A stretch of 64,000 nucleotides of DNA from CAZQFV01 sp964613665 (GTDB lineage Bacteria; Chloroflexota; Chloroflexia; DTKN01), in NCBI GenBank assembly GCA_964613665.1, contig CAZTIG010000015.1, forward strand, positions 13,821 to 77,820, written 5' to 3'. Numbering within the stretch: position 1 is the first letter of the stretch; each line of letters starts with the position of its first letter. Both the position numbers and the translations under genes were made by a program. The notes under the pieces are model-generated. The model was not told the origin of the DNA, did not search any database, and saw only the letters and a program-made list of their open reading frames with translations. Shown one piece after another: positions 27,134-35,025 of the stretch.

Positions 27134-27730
27134 ATGGACGTTGTCTGGGACGGCATCACACGGGCCGAAACGCTGGGCGAGGCGGCGGCGAACACCCGCT
27201 CTGCTCTCGCAGATGCGGCCAAAGGCTGCAACTGGCCCCGCATGCTTGAACTCGTGTCCGAGCACAGCGAGCTCGTCAACTCCTGGCGGCCGGGCGGGAG
27301 ATCGCGCAACGCGCCACTGCATCAAGCCGCCTACGCTGGTGCGCCGGTCGAAGTAGTGCAGCGGCTAATCGAAATGGGAGCGTGGCGGACACTGCAGAAT
27401 GCTCGCGGTGAACGCCCGGTCGACGTGGCGGAGCGAAAGGGGCACAATCACCTGCTCGAAGTTCTCGCGCCGGTCTACAGGCACCGGGTTCCCATCGGGG
27501 TGCTCCTGAAGATTCAGTTCCACTTCCACGAGGTGATCCGAGCCCGAGCGGAACGGCTGGTGCAAGAGCACGCTTTGCGCCTGCCCGAACTGGAGCCGCT
27601 TCTGGAACTCGCCCGGCCCCAGGTGTGGTTCGCGGTCCCAGGTATGTACGGTGGGTTCAGCTACCGCCTGGAGTCGGCTGGCCTCGAGGCCAAGCTGGTC
27701 TCCGAGAGTTGGTGTCGTGTCGCCGATTGA
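27134..27730 (+). CDS. Ankyrin-repeat protein
   Basis: A 198-residue product; the ATG at 27134 has GGAGG upstream. Residues 20-105 carry two to three ankyrin-type units (NAPLHQAAYAGAPVEVVQRLIEMGA, GERPVDVAERKGHNHLLEVL). The C-terminal part has a helical linker and PQVWFAVPGMYGGFSYRLE, which resembles the short beta unit found after ankyrin repeats in several bacterial immunity or hypothetical proteins. No signal peptide is seen, so it is cytoplasmic. Ankyrin repeats bind proteins; the partner is unknown. Confidence 0.75.
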   Translation: MDVVWDGITRAETLGEAAANTRSALADAAKGCNWPRMLELVSEHSELVNSWRPGGRSRNAPLHQAAYAGAPVEVVQRLIEMGAWRTLQNARGERPVDVAERKGHNHLLEVLAPVYRHRVPIGVLLKIQFHFHEVIRARAERLVQEHALRLPELEPLLELARPQVWFAVPGMYGGFSYRLESAGLEAKLVSESWCRVAD

Positions 27731-27951
27731 TAATGGCAACGGCACGACATTAACTGCGAAGGTAGCCGGCTCGTCGCGGAAGGCTTCGTGTAGCAGCCAG
27801 AGGGCGACCAATGTTGACAAGCTGGTGCGGTCCCAGGTGCTCTCGGAAGTGGCTGAAGAAACCGACCACGACGACTTCGAGTCTGAGGTTGTCCGGCGGC
27901 AAGGACGTGCCGCCGCAGTCTACGAGCGTTCGATGCCTGCGGAGGTCTTCC

Positions 27952-28320
27952 GTGAGGCGTCTGATCATTGTGCTGCTCAGCTTCATCGCGGGTCCGATCG
28001 GGAAGCTGCTGGCCGACTGGGGGGTGCTGCTGCCGGGGGAGCGGACAGGCGTCTACGTGACCGCGCCCTTGACTGGACTATCACCAACTGATGTAGCGTT
28101 GTGGTCCTGGAGACGGTCCTGCGTGCGCGCGGCACAGGCATACTGGTCGACGGTCTGCTTCGGGCAGCAGAGTTGTTCCCGTTTGCCGTCTCCCTGCGCT
28201 CTCGGATCTGCCGATATCCATGACATTTCTGCTGCACCAGGAAGGATGGGACCCGACTCTCGTACGACCGGTGCGGCAGTTGGCTACTGCAGTTCGATTC
28301 CAGGCACCTGGGGAAGATGA
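27952..28320 (+). CDS. Possible small membrane protein
   Basis: A GTG at 27952 has GGAGG upstream and opens RRLIIVLLSFIAGPIGKLLADWGVLLPGE, a basic start and one membrane-spanning helix, followed by VYVTAPLTGLSP. The frame then runs to 28320 through a Cys/Ser-rich stretch that looks less protein-like. The N-terminal 60 residues may be real and the tail a decayed or out-of-frame extension. I have no family for it. Confidence 0.3.
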   Translation: MRRLIIVLLSFIAGPIGKLLADWGVLLPGERTGVYVTAPLTGLSPTDVALWSWRRSCVRAAQAYWSTVCFGQQSCSRLPSPCALGSADIHDISAAPGRMGPDSRTTGAAVGYCSSIPGTWGR

Positions 28321-28374
28321 TTCGGCGCGTGGCGATCAGGCTGTTCCACAGCTATTCCCGAAAGGAGAGGCCCC

Positions 28375-29793
28375 GTGAAAAGGCTGCTTCCGGTGCTCGT
28401 GCTGACGATCACCTGCGCGTTTCTGCCGACCAGCAGCAGGCATGCCCAAGGCATGGGGGCAACTTGTCCCGATCTCGCCCGTGCGCCATGGCCCGCTTCT
28501 GCCCGTCCCGATTCGACCTGGACCATCGCGATCGTGGATAGCGCGGGCTGGGCCGGGCGGTATACTTCTCTGGCCCTGGACAGCAGCGGCTACCCGCACA
28601 TCAGTTACTGTCTGTACGACATGGTCAAGGACACCTGCGTCGAGCTCAAGCACGCCTACCAGGACAGCGCCGGCTGGCACATCGAGGTAGTCGAGAGCGG
28701 CGACGGAGTGGGGTTTTTCACTTCCCTGGCCCTGGACAGCAGCGACCACCCGCACATCAGCTATGGCGACGAGGCCAATGACGACCTCAAGTATGCCTAC
28801 TTCGACGGGACCTGGCACACGGAGGTGGTCGATGCGGCGATCGATGTGGGCGTAGTGCCAGGGTCTGCGCTGGCGCTGGACTCGGCCGGCCGACCGCACA
28901 TCGCCTATCACGACAGCACCGACTCCGACCTCAAGTACGGCCACCTCGACGGCGCCGCGTGGGTCACGGAGTTCGTGGATACCGCAGGCAGCACGGGAAT
29001 CTACCCCTCCCTGGCCCTGGACGGAAACGGCTACCCGCATATCAGCTACTTCAACGGCACGGACTGGGACCTCAAGTACGCCTATTGGACCGGCTCGGCC
29101 TGGCACATCGAAACCGCGGACGGGATCGACTCAGTGGGGATGGCCTGTTCGCTGGCGCTGGACTCGGCCGGCCGGCCGCACATCAGCTACAACGACTTCA
29201 CCCACAGCGACCTCAAGTACACCTACCACGACGGCGCGGCCTGGCACAACCAGACGATCGACGGCAACGGCAACACGGGCTGGGCCACCTCGCTGGCGCT
29301 GGACGGGCTGGGCCGGGCCCACATCAGCTACTACGACGGCACGACCGAGGACCTGAAGTACGCCTGTTTCGACGGCGACACCTGGCAGATTGAAGCCGTA
29401 GACAGCGGGGGGCGGGTTGGGGAATACGGCTCCCTGGCCCTGGACGCCGCCGGCCAACCCCATGTCGCCTACTACGCCTACACGGGCCACGATCTCAAGT
29501 ACGCCTACGTGTGCGCGGCTCCTACGGGGGTACAGATCAACGGGCCGCGCACCGCCTTGGTCGACGCCCCGGCCAGCTACGAGGCGGTGGCCCTCGCGGC
29601 GAGTCCACCCATCACCTTCACCTGGAGCAGCGGGGCCAGCGGCGCCCAGGCGCAGTACAGCTGGCCGCTGACCGGAACATACTCGATCCAGGTCACGGCG
29701 AGCAACGCCTGCGGAGCGGCGTCCGGCTCTCTGCAGGTGACCGTCATCGCGGCATGGCCCTATCAGATCTACCTGCCATTGATGACCAAGTGA
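28375..29793 (+). CDS. Secreted repeat protein 1 (LALDS.G.PHISY propeller-like repeats, PKD-like end)
   Basis: A GTG start at 28375 follows AAAGGAGAGG. The signal peptide (MKRLLPVLVLTITCAF) precedes seven repeats of about 47 residues with the consensus SLALDSSGYPHISY...DLKYAYFDG..WH.E.VD, likely blades of a beta-propeller. A single PKD/Ig-like domain follows (VQINGPRTALVDAPASY ... ITFTWSSG ... AVTASNACG-like). The C-terminus is WPYQIYLPLMTK, matching the YLPL-type ends of the three paralogues at 45731, 48404 and 53064. The protein is probably exported and retained at the surface; the ligand is unknown. It is the first of four paralogues within 27 kb. Confidence 0.85.
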   Translation: MKRLLPVLVLTITCAFLPTSSRHAQGMGATCPDLARAPWPASARPDSTWTIAIVDSAGWAGRYTSLALDSSGYPHISYCLYDMVKDTCVELKHAYQDSAGWHIEVVESGDGVGFFTSLALDSSDHPHISYGDEANDDLKYAYFDGTWHTEVVDAAIDVGVVPGSALALDSAGRPHIAYHDSTDSDLKYGHLDGAAWVTEFVDTAGSTGIYPSLALDGNGYPHISYFNGTDWDLKYAYWTGSAWHIETADGIDSVGMACSLALDSAGRPHISYNDFTHSDLKYTYHDGAAWHNQTIDGNGNTGWATSLALDGLGRAHISYYDGTTEDLKYACFDGDTWQIEAVDSGGRVGEYGSLALDAAGQPHVAYYAYTGHDLKYAYVCAAPTGVQINGPRTALVDAPASYEAVALAASPPITFTWSSGASGAQAQYSWPLTGTYSIQVTASNACGAASGSLQVTVIAAWPYQIYLPLMTK

Positions 29794-29801
29794 GGCCTCC
29801 C

Positions 29802-30617
29802 GTGGGCGTCGATACCTCCAAGGCCGTCTTCACAACCGGCGAGGTCGAGTTCATCATCGCGCAGCTCGATCAGGCAGCCGCGCGGGGCCTGCTCGCCCGA
29901 CGAGCCGAGGCCAACCCCTACCTGTTGGCCTCTTACATGGGGGTGGAGGGGCACGGCATTTCGCCCAAGTGGAACGTCAAGGTGTACACCTTCAGCCCCA
30001 AGAAGCGCGGGCACAGCATCGTCTGCGTGGACCGGCTGGTGTTGGGCCAGATCGTCCAGGGCAACCTGGACTGCTTTACGCCCCCGGCGCTGCCGGTGCT
30101 GCGCATTGACGACGCCGGGTGGGGCTTCCCACTCTGCGGCGTGATGGTCGGGGTGTCCGACGAAGTCACGGTCGAGACGGCTACCGTTCCCGTGGAGTAC
30201 TTCCGCGACGATGGCCCGAATCGCTTTGAAACAAAGCGCTACCTGAAGAAGTACGCCGAGCTGGCCGTGCGGCTCCTGGAGCGTTTCGGCGCGACCCCGC
30301 AGACGCAGCGCATCGAGATCTGCTCGGGGTACGTGAACCAGCCGCTGCGGGAGAGGCTGCGCCAGATGGGCTACGACGCGCGGGTGGTGGAGATACGCGG
30401 GCTGCTGCAGGAAAGGCTCGAGGCGCTGTACCGGGCCTACGTGCTGGCCGAGACCGGGGCCGACATCTACTACGACCCCAAGGCCCTACCCCAGAAAGAG
30501 ATCCCCCACCGGTATCGCGAGAGCCTGGCGTTCGGACTGCGCAGCTGCCCCCACCTGGTCAAGACCGGATGGCAGGCGCTCGGCGGCAAGGCCACGAGCG
30601 GTCGAGGGTACCCTTGA
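29802..30617 (+). CDS. Conserved hypothetical protein, possibly RNase H-fold
   Basis: The 271-residue product starts at a GTG at 29802 (GAGG eight bases upstream); a GTG at 29790 overlapping the previous stop is an alternative. Visible pattern: HSIVCVDRLVLGQIV, VLRIDDAGWGFPLCGVMVGV (an acidic first strand), RIEICSGYVNQPLRERLRQMG and a late acidic GADIYYD. This order of acidic residues would fit an RNase H/RuvC-like fold, but I could not name a family and the catalytic reading is weak. It follows the repeat protein by a few bases, so co-transcription is likely. No signal peptide. Confidence 0.6.
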   Translation: MGVDTSKAVFTTGEVEFIIAQLDQAAARGLLARRAEANPYLLASYMGVEGHGISPKWNVKVYTFSPKKRGHSIVCVDRLVLGQIVQGNLDCFTPPALPVLRIDDAGWGFPLCGVMVGVSDEVTVETATVPVEYFRDDGPNRFETKRYLKKYAELAVRLLERFGATPQTQRIEICSGYVNQPLRERLRQMGYDARVVEIRGLLQERLEALYRAYVLAETGADIYYDPKALPQKEIPHRYRESLAFGLRSCPHLVKTGWQALGGKATSGRGYP

Positions 30618-30675
30618 GCGTGGGGCTTCCGGCCCTGCGCCGACTACCCCGGCTAACGCCTGGGAAAGCACAAGC

Positions 30676-31451
30676 CTACCTTTCCGCCCACACCCACACC
30701 ACGCGCCCCACTCTCATCGAGCGCACCTTGCCCTTGCGGGCCCAGTGGCGGACCCTCTCCGCCGGCACGCCCCACTTCTCGCCGGCTGCCGTGGCCCTGA
30801 TCCACCCCGGCGGCACCACCAGCCCTGCGAGGCTGGCTTCCTCGACAAACCACCGGCCCCCAACTTCTGGCCGCGGATCCGCTCCTGCTGAATCCACTGG
30901 ACGATCGTCCCGGGGTCCATCCGCGTCTTTGCGGCGGCCTCCCTGGTGGTGATCCAGCCCGGCCGGGGCGTCTGCTCCGCCACCGCGACCTCCTCCACGA
31001 TCCACTGGCCGTTGTACTTGCGGCCCGGCAGGTAGCCTGCTTCGACCCGCGCCACGACGTCGGCCTGGCTGACCCCCAGCCGGGTTCCGGCCTCGCGCGC
31101 CGTCAGCCAACCTGATGGGATCGTGCGCCGGGCGATGGCCGCCGCGAGATCGTGCCGGTCCACCTGCCAGCGCATCCCGCTCTTGCGGGCGCGGATCCGG
31201 CCAGCCTTGACCAGTGCCCGCACCCGCCCGTAGGAGAGCCCGATCTCCTGGGCCGCGACGTGCAGCCAGGCCCAGCCCGGCGGCGGGAGCCAGGCTTCCA
31301 GGGAAGCGATGCGGATCCAGACGTAGCGCCCCTGGTAGATCCGCTGCACGTGCCCGTATTGGATCAGCTTGTACAGCTGACCATAGGTCAGGTGGTAGCG
31401 GTCGGCCGCTTCCTGAATGGGCATGTAGTGGTCGTGGATGTCCTCGAACAT
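30676..31451 (-). pseudogene. Five-unit helix-turn-helix (MerR/excisionase-like) repeat protein, one frameshift
   Basis: On the minus strand from ATG 31451 the product contains successive HTH units of about 45 residues: PIQEAADRYHLTYGQLYKLI, HVAAQEIGLSYGRVRALVKAG, TAREAGTRLGVSQADVVARVE, TTREAAAKTRMDPGTIVQWIQ and, after a shift, ATAAGEKWGVPAERVRHWARKG. Each unit ends with a wing-like basic strand (GRYVWI, GMRWQV, NGQWIVEE, GGRWFVEE, GRVVWV). The frame changes near 30865 at a run of five G; one more G would restore a continuous protein, so this may be a sequencing error or a recent slip. Single HTH_17 units are common in excisionases, but five in a row could bind an extended repeat array. A related remnant lies at 58037. 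Confidence 0.75.
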
Positions 31452-31561
31452 GGCGGCACCTCGCTCGTTGCTGCCATTGTACTATGCCCCGGCAGCAGGC
31501 GCAAATCTACCCCCATGCGGTTGCCTGAGTATGGTCCCATCGGGGAGCCCCCGCCGCTGAT

Positions 31562-31590
31562 TTGCGCTTTCTGCCCAGCTGTGCTATAGT
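31562..31590 (+). promoter_or_regulatory. Promoter of small RNA family II, copy 1
   Basis: TTGCGC at 31562-31567 and TATAGT at 31585-31590 with a 17-base spacer. The copy at 33964-33992 has the same -35 hexamer and spacer length with an unrelated spacer sequence, which supports a working promoter. Confidence 0.7.
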
Positions 31591-31596
31591 GCTCGT

Positions 31597-31671
31597 ACTC
31601 CCTTCCCCTAGTGCCCCTGGTGGGCCGGGTGGTCCCTCTAAAGGCCGCCCGTCCACCAGGGGGAGTTTTTT
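31597..31671 (+). ncRNA. Putative small RNA family II, copy 1
   Basis: About 75 nt from the predicted start to the T-tract. A single-stranded CTCCCTTCCCCTAGTG leader precedes a long hairpin whose base is CCCCTGGTGG/CCACCAGGGG, followed by AGTTTTTT. No coding capacity is visible. It converges on the 3' end of the truncated CHC2 gene at 31681, and the same arrangement occurs in copy 2. It could be a free small RNA, an antisense regulator of the primase transcript, or a terminator with its own promoter. Confidence 0.5.
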
Positions 31672-31680
31672 CAGATGGGG

Positions 31681-32013
31681 TCAACGCAGCAGGTGACCCA
31701 GCCGGGCCACTTCCTCCCGGTGGCTCAAGCCCTCCAAGCGGCAAAAGAGCTCAAACGCATCTCCCCCCAGCGGCTGCCGGCCGCTCCCGTCCTCCCCGTG
31801 GAAGCAGATCCACCAGCCCTCCTGTCGGTTGACCCCGAAAGAAGGGTGGCGATCCGGTGGGTGGAAGGGGCAACTGCCCATCCCGGTCTGGGGGTCCAGG
31901 CAGGTAACAGCGAAAGCGAGTTCCCACACGTCCAGCAGCGCGTTCAGCCGGGCGATGGGGCTGCCCGCCCCGCGCCGGCCGGCGCGGGGAGAACATCCGG
32001 GTGTCCTTCTTCC
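31681..32013 (-). pseudogene. Truncated copy of the Prim-Pol gene: CHC2-type zinc domain only
   Basis: The minus strand encodes a close relative of the last 110 residues of the gene at 34084-35007: GSPIARLNALLDVWELAF, then GSCPFHPPDRHPSFGV and WWICFHGEDG (CHC2 zinc-finger ligands) and a GDAFELFCRLEGLSHREEVARLGHLL tail. The Prim-Pol domain is absent. Its frame is directly continuous with the upstream zinc-protein gene, separated only by the TAG at 32014-32016, and the only internal start is a GTG near 31929. It is either a remnant or a read-through extension. Confidence 0.65.
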
Positions 32014-32373
32014 CTACAGCAGCCCCAGCAACCCCGTAGCCTCCAACTGCTCGATCAGATCTCTCCGCTCCCGCCGCAGGAAGCGGAGGCGGCCTTTCTT
32101 GAGCGGGTGCGCCCGGCCGACCTCCAGCACCAACCTGGCCAGATGAGCAAGCTCCGGGTTTGCGGAGGCCGCAAGCGTTTCGAGCCGGCCCAGGTTCTGC
32201 GTGGAAATGTTGGACTGGCTCAAGAAACCATAGATATCCTCTTCGTCCTCAGCCGCCTGCCTCTCCTCTTTCGGCCGCCGCATACAGTCCTGGCACACGT
32301 GCATCTTGTGCCCACGGCCGGAGAACTTTTCGTTGGGCCGGTAGCGGCCGCAGATTCTACAATAGTGCGGCAT
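32014..32373 (-). CDS. Small zinc-ribbon protein
   Basis: A 119-residue protein from the ATG at 32373 (AGGAGAG upstream). The N-terminus has a four-cysteine zinc site: CRICGRYRPNEKFSGRG...VCQDC. The rest is charged and helical (RRPKEERQAAEDEEDIY, RFLRRERRDLIEQLEATG), likely an oligomerisation or nucleic-acid-binding helix. It is immediately followed, in the same frame, by the CHC2 fragment, and begins 30 bases after the ATPase gene stop, so it belongs to the same minus-strand unit. Function unknown; similar small zinc proteins occur in phage and plasmid replication regions. Confidence 0.72.
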   Translation of the reverse strand: MPHYCRICGRYRPNEKFSGRGHKMHVCQDCMRRPKEERQAAEDEEDIYGFLSQSNISTQNLGRLETLAASANPELAHLARLVLEVGRAHPLKKGRLRFLRRERRDLIEQLEATGLLGLL

Positions 32374-32402
32374 AGGCTCTCTCCTGCCGGCACTTCTCCC
32401 GG

Positions 32403-33845
32403 CTATCCGGTAGTCCTGCTTTCCAATCCCCGCCGCAGGTCGGCATCGAGCTGGGCGGCGTCAACCAACTGGACACCCAGGGCCTTGGCCTCGCGGCGTG
32501 CGGCCGGGGAGAAGCCGGCGCGGGCGAAAAGGACGTAGTGCGTCTTCCAGCCGGCGCCCAGGGCCGGGAGATGCTTGACGACCTGGGGCCCTTTGTGCTG
32601 CACCAGGTCGCGGACCACCTCCCGCCCCACGGAATCCAGGCCCCACTTGCACTCCCCGATCAGGACGCTATGCTCCTCCCAGTTCAGCCCGACGACGTCG
32701 GCCTGGACCACCCGACTCCAGTGGGAGCCGACCTCGCGGATGGTCACGGGCAACTTCCCGGCCCGGCTCTGCTCGAGGACCCAGCGCCGGCATAGCTCCT
32801 CGAAGGCGGTGGCCCCGACAAAGGCCCGCAGCCCCTCATAGATGCCGGCGACTACGCGGTCCGGCTGGTAGTCCACCTCCTCCTGGTAGGGGGCCACGAA
32901 GCGGAAGTAGAAGCGGAAGAAGGGGTCCAGCAGGTGATAGCGCCCGTGGCGCGAGCGGTCGCGCTGCGCCGGCGGGACGGTGATCGGCGTCCGGCGCTCC
33001 ACCAGGTGCAGCTCCTGCAGGCGGGCCAGGTAGGCGGAGAGATGGCCGCTGCCGATCATCGTGGCCGCGGAGAGTTCGGCCAGGGTGTGGTTGCCGGCCC
33101 CCAGCGCCCGGATCACCGACAGGTACGAGGTGGGCTCGCGGAGCTCGTCGTACAGCAGAAATGCCGGCTCAGCCAGGAAGGGGCTTCCCGGCGTCAGCAT
33201 CTTGTGGATGTTGTCCAGCAGGCTCTGCCCTCGGTCGAGCCAGGTCCAATAGGCCGGCACGCCGCCCACGATGGCGTAGCCAGCCACCCGTTCCTCAACG
33301 GACCAGGTCGGGAAGAACTCTTCCAGGCTGGCATACGGGAGCGGGCGCAGGCACCACTGGCCGGTGAAGCGTCCAAAGAGCGGCGATTGATAGGTGAGCA
33401 AGTCTTCCATCGCGTGGACGTGTGAGCCGCAGAGGACGATCAAGAGCTGCGAGTCCTGGAACAACTGGTCCCAGGCGTGCTGGAGCGAGGAGAGCATACC
33501 GGCCTCGGCTGCGGCGGCGTAGCTGAACTCGTCGACGATCAGGATGTGCCGCCGGCCGGCGTAGAAGTTGGCGATGGCCTGCCAGCAGGCGGCCCAGGAA
33601 TCGAAGCGGACCTGCTGCACGCCGGCAACCCGGTCGTACAGCCGGCTCCGCTGCAGCACGGCGGACTCCTTCTGCGCAGCCCAGTAGGTGTAGGGGACAC
33701 CGGTGCCCTCGATCCAGTGTCGCAGCAGCAGGGTCTTGCCGATGCGCCGGCGGCCGTAGAGCAGGATCAGCTGCGCCGGACCGGGGTGCGCGCGGTGCAG
33801 CACGGAATCCAGAAAAATCAGTTCCGCCTGGCGGTTGACGAACAT
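32403..33845 (-). CDS. Archaeal-type AAA ATPase with DUF234-like C-terminal domain
   Basis: A 480-residue protein starting MFVNRQAELIFLDS, the usual opening of archaeo-eukaryotic-like ATPase family proteins. Walker A is YGRRRIGKTLLLRHW (residues 30-44), Walker B HILIVDEFSYAA, and the middle carries a winged-helix segment (AELSAATMIGSGHLSAYLARLQELHLVERR). The C-terminal part (ADVVGLNWEEHSVLIGECKWG) has the D...E.K pattern of a restriction-endonuclease-like DUF234 domain. Members are often mobile-element or toxin-like proteins with unclear function. A TTGACA/TAGAAT promoter and a nested dyad lie immediately upstream, suggesting autoregulation or repression by a partner. Confidence 0.88.
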   Translation of the reverse strand: MFVNRQAELIFLDSVLHRAHPGPAQLILLYGRRRIGKTLLLRHWIEGTGVPYTYWAAQKESAVLQRSRLYDRVAGVQQVRFDSWAACWQAIANFYAGRRHILIVDEFSYAAAAEAGMLSSLQHAWDQLFQDSQLLIVLCGSHVHAMEDLLTYQSPLFGRFTGQWCLRPLPYASLEEFFPTWSVEERVAGYAIVGGVPAYWTWLDRGQSLLDNIHKMLTPGSPFLAEPAFLLYDELREPTSYLSVIRALGAGNHTLAELSAATMIGSGHLSAYLARLQELHLVERRTPITVPPAQRDRSRHGRYHLLDPFFRFYFRFVAPYQEEVDYQPDRVVAGIYEGLRAFVGATAFEELCRRWVLEQSRAGKLPVTIREVGSHWSRVVQADVVGLNWEEHSVLIGECKWGLDSVGREVVRDLVQHKGPQVVKHLPALGAGWKTHYVLFARAGFSPAARREAKALGVQLVDAAQLDADLRRGLESRTTG

Positions 33846-33864
33846 GGGCGTCTCCTCCGAATAA

Positions 33865-33897
33865 GCTACACGCCGATTAGTCTAATCAGAATGTAGC
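33865..33897. promoter_or_regulatory. Nested dyad, likely operator for the ATPase gene
   Basis: GCTACA...GATTAG T CTAATC...TGTAGC is a two-layer inverted repeat between the predicted -10 box and the start codon of the minus-strand ATPase gene, the usual place for a repressor site. Confidence 0.6.
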
Positions 33898-33899
33898 CT

Positions 33900-33929
33900 A
33901 TTCTACCATCGGCGACCGGGCTTTGTCAA
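33900..33929 (-). promoter_or_regulatory. Promoter of the archaeal-type ATPase gene
   Basis: On the minus strand TTGACA (33929-33924) and TAGAAT (33905-33900) are 18 bases apart, directly upstream of the dyad. Confidence 0.7.
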
Positions 33930-33963
33930 GTCGAAACTCTTCTTTGCGCCCTGGCCATTGGAT

Positions 33964-33992
33964 TTGCGCCATTACTCCGGCGGTGGTATAAT
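33964..33992 (+). promoter_or_regulatory. Promoter of small RNA family II, copy 2
   Basis: TTGCGC at 33964-33969 and a perfect TATAAT at 33987-33992 with a 17-base spacer. Confidence 0.75.
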
Positions 33993-33997
33993 AGTGG

Positions 33998-34074
33998 TAC
34001 TCCCTTCCCCTAGTGCCCCTGGTGGACGGCTCGCTCCTTAGGGGGGGCATCCCGTCCACCAGGGGGTGTTTTTT
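33998..34074 (+). ncRNA. Putative small RNA family II, copy 2
   Basis: The CTCCCTTCCCCTAGTG leader is identical to copy 1. The hairpin CCCCTGGTGGACGG/CCGTCCACCAGGGG is a perfect 14-bp stem (34016-34029 with 34052-34065), followed by TGTTTTTT. The loop region differs fully from copy 1 while promoter hexamers, leader and stem base are kept. It ends 9 bases before the stop codon of the converging Prim-Pol gene, as in copy 1. Confidence 0.55.
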
Positions 34075-34083
34075 CAAGAAGGC

Positions 34084-35007
34084 TCAACACAGCAGATACC
34101 CCAGTCTGGCCACGCCCTCCCGGTGAGAGAGCCCGTTCAGCCGGCAGTAGAGCTCGAAGGCGTCCCCGCCCATCGGTCGGCGTCCGCTCCCGTCTGCGCC
34201 GTGGAAGCATATCCACCAGCCCTCCCACCGGTTCACCCCGAAGGAAGGGCGGCGGTCCGGCGGGTGGAAGGGGCAAGAACCCATCCCGGTCTGCGGGTCC
34301 ACGTGGGTGACGCTGGAAGCGAGCTCCCACACATCCAGGAGCCGGTTCAGCCAGGCGATGGGACTGCCCGCACGCGCCGGCCGGCGTTGCGGCGGGGCAG
34401 CCGCCTCGGACACGTCCCGGACCGGCCGGGGACGGTCAAGCGCGCGGATCGCTGCCGCCGGCGCCCGGCCGCGCCACAGCGCCGCGAGCTGCTCGGCCAC
34501 GTCGCCCGGTTTCTCGAACAGATACCGCTGCCCGTCCAGCCGGTGGACGCCAAAGGGCCCGCGCACGAGCGAGCCGTAGGGGGCGCGGTCCTGCCGGGGG
34601 TAGAGCTCGACGGCCCCGGCCAGGACCAGCCGGTCGAGGTAGGAGAGCCCCACCCGCCGGGCGCAGTCTGCCAGCACCAGCTCGTCGAAGAATACCCACA
34701 GGTGACCGCCGCGCCGGCTCAGCTCGAGGTGAGCGGGGATACCGTCCGCCGCGAGCGCTTCCTTCAAGCGGTGGAGGCCGTCCCACCCCTGCCGGTCATC
34801 GGCGTCGAAGCACAGCCAGCGGCACCGCCCCTCGTGCAGGGCGTACCACCCTGCGGTGACGCAGCCGCCCAGGTGGGCCCGGAGCAGGAGGTCGGTGACC
34901 GGGGCCGGCACGCGGAAATAGCCCCCATCCGACCGCTGCAGGGCATAGGTGTCGCCGCGCACGACGAAGAGCGCCCGGTACAGGGCGCGGGCGTCACTCC
35001 CAATCAT
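34084..35007 (-). CDS. Prim-Pol (archaeo-eukaryotic-type primase) with C-terminal CHC2-like zinc finger
   Basis: A 307-residue protein. The N-terminal 170 residues match the AEP primase pattern seen in TOTE-type conflict systems and mobile elements: WLCFDADD (metal-binding Asp pair), GIPAHLELSRRGGHLWVFF (nucleotide-binding His), then PRQDRAPYGSLVRGPFGVHR. The C-terminal 100 residues carry a CHC2-type zinc motif (CPFHPPDRRPSFGV...WWICFHG), placed after the catalytic part rather than before it as in DnaG. It would prime or extend DNA during element replication. It lies in a minus-strand block with a beta-clamp homologue and small genes, and its last third is duplicated at 31681. Confidence 0.85.
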   Translation of the reverse strand: MIGSDARALYRALFVVRGDTYALQRSDGGYFRVPAPVTDLLLRAHLGGCVTAGWYALHEGRCRWLCFDADDRQGWDGLHRLKEALAADGIPAHLELSRRGGHLWVFFDELVLADCARRVGLSYLDRLVLAGAVELYPRQDRAPYGSLVRGPFGVHRLDGQRYLFEKPGDVAEQLAALWRGRAPAAAIRALDRPRPVRDVSEAAAPPQRRPARAGSPIAWLNRLLDVWELASSVTHVDPQTGMGSCPFHPPDRRPSFGVNRWEGWWICFHGADGSGRRPMGGDAFELYCRLNGLSHREGVARLGYLLC

Positions 35008-35025
35008 CGCCGTCTCCTGGGGCTA

